This document shows positions 7,137-12,790 of a stretch of 14,188 nt of DNA, in pieces. A model generated the notes under the pieces. It was not told the DNA's origin, made no database searches, and saw only the letters and a program-made list of their open reading frames with translations. This DNA is from ZC4RG30 sp964417875 (lineage in GTDB: Bacteria > Pseudomonadota > Gammaproteobacteria > Steroidobacterales > Steroidobacteraceae). A program made the position numbers and the translations under genes. Every line of letters starts with the position of its first letter. The first letter of the stretch is position 1. The DNA is taken from contig CAYQJU010000072.1 in NCBI GenBank assembly GCA_964417875.1, positions 1 to 14,188 of the forward strand. Direction: 5' to 3'.

Positions 7137-8547
7137 CAACGTACTGGCCGATCTGCAGGCCCTGGTCGGCGCCGACGTGGCGCTGGCGCCGACCACCACG
7201 CTGCTCGAGAAACACACCCGCGACTTCTGCGTGACCGGCGCGCCCGACGTGGGCGTGCGCGCACTGGTGTTTCCCCGCTCTACCGAACAGGTTTCGAAGG
7301 TGCTGGCTTACTGCAATGCGCATGGCATCGCGGTGCAGCCGCAGGGCGGCATGACGGGCCTCGCCGGCGGCGCGGTGCCGATCGGCCCCTGCGTCATCAT
7401 CGGCATGGAGCGCATGCGCACCGTGCGCGAGCTCGACACCGCCGCCGGCGCCATCACCGTCGATGCCGGCGTGACGATGGAAACCGTGCAGAAGGCGGCC
7501 GAGGCCGCGGACCTGTTCTATCCGCTGGATCTCGGCGGTCGCGGAACCTGCCAGGTCGGCGGCAATGTCTCCACCAATGCCGGCGGCAATCGCGTGCTGC
7601 GCTATGGCATGGCGCGCGACCTGGTGCTGGGCGTCGAGGCCGTGCTGGCCGATGGCACCGTCATCGATGCGCTGCGCAAGGTCATCAAGAACAATTCCGG
7701 CTACGACCTGCGGCAGCTGTTCATCGGCGCCGAAGGCACGCTGGGCATCATCACCGGCGTGGTGCTGCGGCTGTTCCCGAAGCCGAAGAGTTCCTGCACC
7801 GGCATCTGCGCCGTCGATGACTACGCCGGCGTGCTCGAGCTGCTGCGGCGGGTGCGCAGCGGGCTCGGCTCGCAGCTGTCGGCCTTCGAGGTGATGTGGC
7901 CGGACTTCTATGAACTGGGAACCGTGGCGCTGGGGCGCAAGCCGCCGCTGGAGCAGGGTCATGGTGTCTACGTGCTGATCGAGACGCTGGGCACCGATCC
8001 GCAGGCCGACCAGGCCCGCTATGAAAGCGTCATCGCAGAGGCGCTCGAAGCCGGCATCGTGAAAGACGCCATCATTGCGCAGTCGCAGCGCGAGGCCACC
8101 GAGTTGTGGGCTGTGCGCGATTCACCCGGCGAGTGGCAGAAGGGCGTGCACTGGCCACAGCTCGGCTTCGATGTCAGCGTGCCCACCGGCGAGATCGGCC
8201 CGCTGGCCGAGGAGATCGGCGCCGAACTGAAGCGCCGCTGGCCGCAACTGGTGGCGGTGTTCTTCGGCCACGTGGCCGATGGCAACCTGCACGTGTCCGT
8301 TCGAATGTCAGGTCACAGCATTCCCGAGCTCGACATCGAGAACGCCGTGTATGGCATCGTCGCGCAGCGGCGCGGGTCCATTTCGGCCGAGCATGGCATC
8401 GGGTCGCTGAAGATCCCGTTCCTGCATTTCTCGCGCAGCGAGGGCGAGATCGCGCTGATGCGTGCGATCAAGCAGGCGATGGATCCGAAGGGGATCCTGA
8501 ATCCGGGGAAGGTGTTGCCAGGCGCGGGTATCGCCGCTCACGGATAA
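7129..8547 (+). CDS. FAD-binding oxidoreductase of the D-2-hydroxyacid dehydrogenase (GlcD/D2HGDH-like) superfamily
   Basis: This 472-residue flavoenzyme has an N-terminal FAD_binding_4 domain with the PQGGMTGLAGGAVP loop (residues 71-84), the FAD motif GGNVSTNAGGNRVLRYG (144-160) and IKNNSGYDLRQLFIGAEGTLG further on. The C-terminal FAD-oxidase domain has GHVADGNLH (H381 and H388) and SAEHG (E421 and H422), the residues that bind the divalent metal in D-2-hydroxyglutarate dehydrogenases. It should oxidise a D-2-hydroxy acid, or a related substrate, to the 2-oxo acid and pass electrons to an acceptor. The segment where D-2-hydroxyglutarate dehydrogenases carry PxKxDIS reads PQLGFDVS (343-350) and lacks that Lys, so the substrate should not be assumed. 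The start ATG lies inside the end of the previous gene (8-nt overlap) with GGTGGGGGGA just upstream; the frame is open from 7033, but the conserved protein begins at 7129. Coupling to the DUF4175-like gene suggests co-expression with the MoxR cluster. Confidence 0.9.
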   Translation: MTDNVLADLQALVGADVALAPTTTLLEKHTRDFCVTGAPDVGVRALVFPRSTEQVSKVLAYCNAHGIAVQPQGGMTGLAGGAVPIGPCVIIGMERMRTVRELDTAAGAITVDAGVTMETVQKAAEAADLFYPLDLGGRGTCQVGGNVSTNAGGNRVLRYGMARDLVLGVEAVLADGTVIDALRKVIKNNSGYDLRQLFIGAEGTLGIITGVVLRLFPKPKSSCTGICAVDDYAGVLELLRRVRSGLGSQLSAFEVMWPDFYELGTVALGRKPPLEQGHGVYVLIETLGTDPQADQARYESVIAEALEAGIVKDAIIAQSQREATELWAVRDSPGEWQKGVHWPQLGFDVSVPTGEIGPLAEEIGAELKRRWPQLVAVFFGHVADGNLHVSVRMSGHSIPELDIENAVYGIVAQRRGSISAEHGIGSLKIPFLHFSRSEGEIALMRAIKQAMDPKGILNPGKVLPGAGIAAHG

Positions 8548-8555
8548 TCATTGCG

Positions 8556-8586
8556 GGCCGACGCGGGTCAACGACCTGCGTCGGCC
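8556..8586. terminator. Strong hairpin between convergent genes (probable bidirectional terminator)
   Basis: Two 14-nt arms (8556-8569 and 8573-8586) pair completely except for one G/T position, which is a G.U pair in the + strand transcript. The loop is only three bases (AAC). The hairpin begins 8 nt after the stop of the FAD gene and contains the stop codon of the opposing GFA gene. Neither side has a clear T run, so it may be a weak intrinsic terminator, a barrier that needs Rho, or a 3'-end stabiliser. The perfect inverted repeat itself is directly visible. Confidence 0.6.
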
Positions 8587-8981
8587 GGATGATTGACGCC
8601 GTCATTCACCGGCACACCCTGCACGAGATTCGGATCCACCCCTTCCAGGCAGCCCAGGTTGAAGCCGTACTGGTCCGGCCGGGAGCGGCGGCGGTGATGG
8701 GTATAGATGCCGCAACGGGAGCAGAAGTAGTGCTCGGCGGTGTGCGTGTTGAAACGGTACTGCGTCAGCAGTTCCTGGCCCTTCACGATGCGCAGTCCCT
8801 GCATCGGGACCGCGCCCATGACGGCTCCCTTGCGGCGGCACATCGAGCAGGTGCATCGGCGCGCATCGACGACCCCGTCGGGCAGATCCAGTTCGAGGAC
8901 AACGCCGCCGCAATGGCAGCTGGCGCGATGGGTGGGCTGGATGGTGGTATCGCCGATTTGCTTGATCGGGGGCAGGGGCAT
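8568..8981 (-). CDS. CENP-V/GFA-domain zinc protein
   Basis: This 137-residue protein has the GFA (glutathione-dependent formaldehyde-activating enzyme-like) cysteine pattern: CHC (C22 and C24), CTCSMC (C43, C45, C48) and FCSRC (C87, C90) followed by GIYTHH. These seven cysteines are the zinc ligands expected for the family, so the fold should be intact. The family was named for a reported spontaneous-reaction enhancer of formaldehyde and glutathione. Most members have no proven reaction and some are C-S lyases, so no substrate is claimed. The ATG at 8981 has TGAGGT about 8 nt upstream. The last residues and the stop codon are encoded inside the terminator-like hairpin. It is the last gene of the minus-strand run, 99 nt downstream of the broken acetyltransferase gene. 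Confidence 0.9.
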   Translation of the reverse strand: MPLPPIKQIGDTTIQPTHRASCHCGGVVLELDLPDGVVDARRCTCSMCRRKGAVMGAVPMQGLRIVKGQELLTQYRFNTHTAEHYFCSRCGIYTHHRRRSRPDQYGFNLGCLEGVDPNLVQGVPVNDGVNHPADAGR

Positions 8982-9080
8982 TGCAGTGACCTCAAAGCGG
9001 TGACGGGCGGAGTTCAGGGATCGCGATGAGCTTCCGCATGTTCATCATCCTCGCTGGAAATCAACGTACGACAGTGAAAT

Positions 9081-9403
9081 CTAGCGCCTGAGCAGTGCCC
9101 AGCGCTCGTGATCCCGCCATCGGCCGCCGATCTTCAGGTATCGGGGTGAGTAGCCCTCCCGGCCGAAGCCGCAAGCCCGGACGAGCGCGATGGATGCGGC
9201 ATTCTCCGGCCGCGTCGACGGATCACGAAGGCGAAGTTCTGCGGCGGTTGCATGCGCCGGAGTCGTGCGCGGAACGTCGCGGCAGTCGCCGGAGGTTGGA
9301 CCCATGAAGCGTGAAGCCCGCGACTGGCTGCGGCCGATGAGATGAAATCCCGGCAATCGGATTGCGCGAGTGGAGCGATGAAGACCCGCCGGGCGCCAGT
9401 CAC
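9081..9403 (-). pseudogene. GNAT (RimJ/RimL-type) acetyltransferase gene with internal deletion and frameshift
   Basis: Two halves of one GNAT acetyltransferase are visible in different frames. The first half, read from a GTG at 9403, is RRVFIAPLAQSDCRDFI, then SRGLHASWVQPP and FAFVIR, typical of the N terminus of RimJ/RimL-like proteins. The second half, in another frame down to 9081, is PENAASIALVRACGF, then GYSPRYLKIGGRWRDHERW, the typical C terminus. They meet at about 9207-9220. Compared with family members as I remember them, about 65-70 codons are missing there, including the acetyl-CoA-binding motif A. The N-terminal frame runs past the junction into unrelated sequence and stops at 9134. 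No active enzyme can be made. The GTG overlaps the stop of the upstream exported-protein gene (GTGA), so it was once a translationally coupled operon member. A sequencing error alone could not explain the missing middle. Confidence 0.8.
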
Positions 9404-9780
9404 TGGGTGGTCCGGGGAGTACACTTTCTTCTCGTCGCCACGACCTTGCCGTCACTGGTTTCGTGCAGTTCCTGCCCATCCACGGAAAGCACGAATTTCC
9501 GTTCGCCAAGCTCGCGAAAGCCCGGCGGGCCCGGCTCGAAGCGTACATCCACGGTCTTGCGGCCAATGATGCGTCCGCCCATCACGTTGCCGTTGACCAC
9601 TGCACCCCGCGCATGGAACCGCGTCACCGAGGTGCGGGAAATCGTCAATGTGGTCGGTCCGGGTCGCTCGCAGTCAACCGCGTTGGAAGCCCAGGTTCCC
9701 ATCAGTTCAGGCGAGATGTCCGGCGCCTGGGCGATGGCCTGGGTGGCGAGGAGGGCAAAGGGCCATGATGCGACTTTCAT
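9400..9780 (-). CDS. Small exported protein of unknown family
   Basis: This 126-residue protein begins with a signal peptide (MKVASWPFALLATQAIAQA) and a likely cleavage site after residue 19, so it is probably periplasmic. The mature part starts PDISPELMGTWASNAVDCE and looks beta-rich, with repeated short strands (TTLTISRTSVTRF, KTVDVRFEP, RKFVLSVDGQELHE). C37 and C120 could form a disulfide. I do not recognise the family; the GTW...C opening recalls small periplasmic beta-barrel or lipocalin-like proteins, but that is only an impression. The ATG at 9780 is chosen because a perfect AGGAGG lies 6 nt upstream and the signal peptide starts there. The frame is open to 9909, but that extension would bury the signal sequence. 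The start overlaps the stop of a small ORF (ATGA), and the stop overlaps the GTG of the broken acetyltransferase. Confidence 0.8.
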   Translation of the reverse strand: MKVASWPFALLATQAIAQAPDISPELMGTWASNAVDCERPGPTTLTISRTSVTRFHARGAVVNGNVMGGRIIGRKTVDVRFEPGPPGFRELGERKFVLSVDGQELHETSDGKVVATRRKCTPRTTQ

Positions 9781-9890
9781 CGGATTCCTCCTGATCCCCA
9801 TGTTGCCGCCGCCCGGGCCGGTGCGGACGTGATCGCAAGCAACAGGCAGAGGCCCATGCTGCGGACGAAGCGAAGTGTCACGGCTGGCAT
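9777..9890 (-). CDS. Probable 37-residue secreted leader-like peptide
   Basis: This short frame encodes a peptide that looks like an almost bare signal peptide: a basic start (MPAVTLRFVR), a hydrophobic core (MGLCLLLAITSA), an ARA-type cleavage region (PARAA) and only about nine residues after it (ATWGSGGIR). It has GAGG about 9 nt before its ATG. Its TGA overlaps the ATG of the exported-protein gene as ATGA, which is typical of translationally coupled genes. It could be a small secreted or membrane peptide, a leader that tunes translation of the next gene, or the remnant of a larger exported protein. GC-rich DNA yields chance frames easily; the combination of ribosome site, signal-like composition and 4-nt overlap is what makes this one plausible. 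Confidence 0.45.
   Translation of the reverse strand: MPAVTLRFVRSMGLCLLLAITSAPARAAATWGSGGIR
9787..9792 (-). promoter_or_regulatory. Consensus ribosome-binding site of the exported-protein gene
   Basis: On the minus strand AGGAGG lies 6 nt before the ATG at 9780. It is among the best Shine-Dalgarno matches I noticed in the window and it decides the start of the 126-residue exported protein. It lies inside the last codons of the 37-residue upstream frame, so ribosomes finishing that frame pass directly over it. Confidence 0.85.
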
Positions 9891-9929
9891 CGCGCATTCC
9901 CTCGCGCAAGGCATGTCATTGCCGGGTCA

Positions 9930-10628
9930 TCAATCGGCGCGCCGGCAGAACCATGCGTGCATCATGCCGGCCTGGAAGAACTGCACCGGCGTTTCAAAGC
10001 CGGCCGAAGCCATCAGCGCGGCGACGCGATCCGGTGGCCACACCGCCACATCCGTCGCATAGGCATCGCGCATGCGCGCCAGGCCCTCGGCCGTCATGCC
10101 GGTGGTGGACATCACGCCGAACCAGCACGCCAGCAGCGCATCGAAGGTGGGGGCTGCAAGGTCGCCGGCAAGATCGGCATTCGCCAGGATGGCGCCGGCG
10201 CGAAGGCGCCGGGCAATGGCGCGGAAGAAGTCGGCGCGCTGGCGCGGGTCGGTCATGAACTGCGACACCAGGAAGCTGGTGGCCGCGTCGTGAAGCGGCC
10301 CGTCTGGCAGTGTCTCCACATAGCCTTCGTGGAAACTGCAGCGCGCGTCGAAGCCTTCCGCCTGTGCGCGTTGCCGGCACACCTTGAGCATGGCGGGTGA
10401 AGGATCGACTGCGGTGAACCGCCAGGCGGGAAAGTGCGCCGCGAGAAACGAGATCTCGGCGCCGGTGCCGGCGCCGACGCACAGCAGGCGGGCGTCGTCA
10501 GGCAGGCCTGCAAACAACGAGGGCAGCAGGCAATGCAGTCCCTCGCGGATCGGCGCCATGCGCGCCCACTGTCGGTCGTAGCCTTCGGCCTGCTGGTCGA
10601 ACAGTGCGTTGAGCTCCTGCTGCTTCAT
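9930..10628 (-). CDS. Class I SAM-dependent methyltransferase
   Basis: This 232-residue protein has a Rossmann methyltransferase fold. Motif I is LLCVGAGTGAEISFLA (from residue 48), the acidic end of strand 2 is D75 in FTAVDPSPAML, and a later motif is DAATSFLVSQFM (about 114-125). No signal or membrane segment is present, so it is cytoplasmic. The substrate cannot be read from the sequence. The start at 10628 (MKQQELNALF) is preferred over the upstream ATG at 10655 because GGAG lies about 7 nt before it and family members start near this point. It lies 59 nt downstream of ynfA in the same direction. A weak promoter-like TTGATC is present in that gap, so it may be transcribed with ynfA or on its own. 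The next 149 nt downstream hold the small secreted ORF and no clear terminator. Confidence 0.9.
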   Translation of the reverse strand: MKQQELNALFDQQAEGYDRQWARMAPIREGLHCLLPSLFAGLPDDARLLCVGAGTGAEISFLAAHFPAWRFTAVDPSPAMLKVCRQRAQAEGFDARCSFHEGYVETLPDGPLHDAATSFLVSQFMTDPRQRADFFRAIARRLRAGAILANADLAGDLAAPTFDALLACWFGVMSTTGMTAEGLARMRDAYATDVAVWPPDRVAALMASAGFETPVQFFQAGMMHAWFCRRAD

Positions 10629-10687
10629 GGCATCTCCATCGCGAAGGCGGATCATTGCCGCACAGACGGGGCGGGATCAAGCAGGCG

Positions 10688-11020
10688 TCATGGCCCCCTG
10701 GGACCGAGGATGATGATGGCCATGCCGCACACCGCCACGGCACTGCCGATGAGATCCCAGCGGTCCGGCCGCACGCCATCCACCGTCCAGAGCCAGAGCA
10801 CGGCCACTGCGACATAGATGCCGCCATAGGCAGCATAGGTCCGCCCTGCAGCGGTGGGGTGCAGGCTCAGCAGCCACACAAACAGCGCCAGTGACAGTGC
10901 CGCCGGCAGCAGCAGCCAGGCGGAACGGCCCTGGCGCAGCCACAGCCAGGGCAGATAGCAGCCGACGATCTCGGCGATGGCCGTAGCCAGAAAGAGCCCG
11001 CCGGCCTGCAGCAGCTTCAC
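10688..11020 (-). CDS. ynfA: YnfA family (UPF0060) small inner-membrane protein
   Basis: This 110-residue protein closely matches E. coli YnfA as I remember it. Shared stretches include ATAIAEIVGCYLPWLWL (residues 12-28), AWLLLPAALSLALFVWLLSLHP (34-55, split here by one or two changes) and GRTYAAYGGIYV (59-70). The length is the usual 108-110 residues. Four membrane helices are predicted by eye, with E17 in helix 1, as in small multidrug resistance-like transporters. YnfA has been linked to efflux of cationic dyes and antimicrobials in Enterobacteriaceae, but a transport role here is inferred. The start is a GTG at 11020 (no in-frame ATG nearby), with poor ribosome-site sequence. The gene follows the HD-domain gene after 49 nt in the same direction and could be read from the same transcript. 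Confidence 0.95.
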   Translation of the reverse strand: MKLLQAGGLFLATAIAEIVGCYLPWLWLRQGRSAWLLLPAALSLALFVWLLSLHPTAAGRTYAAYGGIYVAVAVLWLWTVDGVRPDRWDLIGSAVAVCGMAIIILGPRGP

Positions 11021-11069
11021 GGTTGCCGGGTTCGGGCGGCCGGATCCATCCGTGCCATTGCGCCCGGGC

Positions 11070-11834
11070 CTACAGGAAGTTGTTCGGCCAGATCATCGAC
11101 CGCCACATGTGCGCGACGGGCGAGTTGTCGAAGCCCAGGCCTTCCTTCGGCTGCCTGAAGTGGCGGCCGATGATGTCGGTGAAGATTTCCGGATCGACCT
11201 CGACACCTTCCTGGAAGGCATACACGTCGTAGATGGTGATCAGGCGCGAGGTCATGTACCAGCGGTGGTTGCGCGCCTCTTCATGGGCCTGGTGCAGGTA
11301 TTCGGGCGGCTCGAAGTCGGGCCCGAAGAACTGGTTGTAGGCGTCCGGATACCTGAAGCCCACTGATTCGTCGGCGAAGTAGCGCAGGGCCTGGTGATAT
11401 TTCACCGCCCACGCCACCTCTTCGCTCACATAGGGCGCGATCATCTGTGCGCCCCAGTAGCCGTGGTCGGTGCGCAGCAACGCGCCGTTGGCGATGTCGT
11501 GCAGCAGGCAGGCGATGACGACGGTTTCGCTCTGGCCGGCATCGAGCGCGGTCTTCGCGCTCTGCAGCAGGTGGCGGAAGGCGATGTCGCTGAAGCGGTA
11601 GTGGAAGAAGTCGAGCAGCTGCGGCTTCTCGGGCATCACCGGCAGGTTGGGGTTCTGCCCCATCATGAACACGGCGCCATCTTCGCGCATGCGCTTGAGC
11701 AGCGCGGTTTCGGACTCGACGAAGCCTTCTTCCATGAAGCAGGCGATGGGCTGGCGCATGGCCATGCGCTCGCGGCCGGCCTGCGGGCATTGCTCGGGCG
11801 GAATGAAGGTCGGCTTCTTGCGGTATGGGATCAT
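11070..11834 (-). CDS. HD-domain metal protein with PhnZ/MIOX-like ligand spacing
   Basis: This 254-residue protein has an HD domain: H88 (RHLLQSAKTA), H112-D113 (ACLLHDIANG), H124 (DHGYWGAQ), H147 (VKYHQALRYF) and D203 (ITIYDVYAF). That is the six-ligand H...HD...H...H...D set of a two-metal site. The spacings H88-H112 (24), H124-H147 (23) and H147-D203 (56) resemble PhnZ as I recall it (24, 24 and 57), and GA...V...H..RY around H124-H147 recalls PhnZ/TmpB-type mixed-valence diiron oxygenases. HD hydrolases can share this set, so either a phosphohydrolase or an oxygenase is possible. No signal peptide is visible; the protein is cytoplasmic. The C terminus ends MWRSMIWPNNFL. The ATG overlaps the transporter stop as ATGA with no good ribosome site, implying coupled translation with the transporter. 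The substrate is unknown. Confidence 0.85.
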   Translation of the reverse strand: MIPYRKKPTFIPPEQCPQAGRERMAMRQPIACFMEEGFVESETALLKRMREDGAVFMMGQNPNLPVMPEKPQLLDFFHYRFSDIAFRHLLQSAKTALDAGQSETVVIACLLHDIANGALLRTDHGYWGAQMIAPYVSEEVAWAVKYHQALRYFADESVGFRYPDAYNQFFGPDFEPPEYLHQAHEEARNHRWYMTSRLITIYDVYAFQEGVEVDPEIFTDIIGRHFRQPKEGLGFDNSPVAHMWRSMIWPNNFL

Positions 11835-12790
11835 GGTTCGCTACGGGCCTGGCGTGGCGCCAGCGAGGCGCTCACCATCAGCTGCAGTTGGTGGTAAATC
11901 ATGATGGGAAGGATCATGGCCCCAATCTCCGCCGAAGGGAACAGCACGCGGGCCATCGGCACGCCGCTGACCAGGCTCTTGAACGAACCGCAGTACTGCA
12001 CCGAGCGCTGGTCGGCTTTCGAAAGCCCGAGAATGCGGGATCCGCCGATTGTCAGCAGCAATACCAGTGTGAGCACCAGCGCGCAGACTCCCGCCAGCGC
12101 AAGCAGCGTGGTCACCGGGAGCGTCGACCAGATGCCCGCGATCACCGCCGCGGAGAACGCGCTGTAGATCGCCAGCAGGATCGTGAGCCGGTCCGACCAG
12201 GTGATCAGGCCCTTGCGGCGGGCCGCCCAGCCGGCCAGGCGCACATGCAGCAGGTGGCCCACGACGAAGGGCAGCAGCAGCTGTACCACGATCTTCCAGA
12301 TGCCGGTCAGCGGCACCGCCTCATCGCCCTGGGCCTGCAGCAGCGCACCGACCAGCACCGGCGTGATGATCACGCCAAGAAGGTTCGAGGCCGCGGCCGA
12401 GGCGACGCTGGCGGCCACGTTGCCGCGCGCCATCGATGTGAACGCGATGGACATCTGCACCGTCGAGGGCAGCGCGCACAGGAACAGCACGCCGGCCCAG
12501 AGGTTGGGCGGCAGCAGCGAGGGGAACAGCTTCACCAGCGCCAGCCCGATCAGCGGGAAGACCAGGTAGGTGGTGCCGAGGATCAAGAGGTGCAGCCGCC
12601 AGTGCGTGACCGCCGCGACCAGTTTCTCGCGCGGCAGCTTCACGCCGTGCAGGAAGAACAGCAGCATGATGGCCGCGGTGGCGGCGTTGTTGACGATGCC
12701 GGCGGCCTCGCCGGAAGCCGGCAGGAACGTGGCCAGCAGCAGCGTCAGCAGCACCGCCGGGATGAACGGGTCCGGGAGGAAGCGGTTCAT
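11831..12790 (-). CDS. Bile acid:sodium symporter-like (YfeH-type) membrane transporter
   Basis: This 319-residue, very hydrophobic protein has about nine or ten membrane segments. It matches the SBF-like family typified by E. coli YfeH: AAIMLLFFLHGVKL (about residues 40-52), THWRLHLLI (62-70), LPSTVQMSIAFTSMARGN (108-124) and, near the C terminus, YCGSFKSLVSGVPMA...LFP. Members are thought to move organic anions with sodium or protons across the inner membrane; the substrate is unknown. The ATG at 12790 overlaps the TerC stop as TGATG, and there is no clear ribosome site, so translation probably depends on ribosomes finishing TerC. Its own stop overlaps the HD gene start. The operon context suggests that the transporter and the HD enzyme act on the same or related compound, which is inference. 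Confidence 0.92.
   Translation of the reverse strand: MNRFLPDPFIPAVLLTLLLATFLPASGEAAGIVNNAATAAIMLLFFLHGVKLPREKLVAAVTHWRLHLLILGTTYLVFPLIGLALVKLFPSLLPPNLWAGVLFLCALPSTVQMSIAFTSMARGNVAASVASAAASNLLGVIITPVLVGALLQAQGDEAVPLTGIWKIVVQLLLPFVVGHLLHVRLAGWAARRKGLITWSDRLTILLAIYSAFSAAVIAGIWSTLPVTTLLALAGVCALVLTLVLLLTIGGSRILGLSKADQRSVQYCGSFKSLVSGVPMARVLFPSAEIGAMILPIMIYHQLQLMVSASLAPRQARSEP

Noticed and set aside
8992..9048. 18-codon frame just before the GFA gene (MMNMRKLIAIPEL...)
   Set aside because: It has a GAGG directly against its ATG and ends at the GFA ribosome site, but it is too short and without any convincing feature. Chance cannot be excluded.
10629..10687. Possible promoter (TTGATC with AATGAT) before the methyltransferase gene
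   Set aside because: The -10 match is only four of six with an 18-nt spacer, too weak to list as a feature.
11033..11066. Hairpin-like inverted repeats between the HD gene and ynfA
   Set aside because: Six-base CGGGCG/CGCCCG arms enclose a four-base inner stem, but the pairing is interrupted and there is no T run. This is common by chance in GC-rich DNA.
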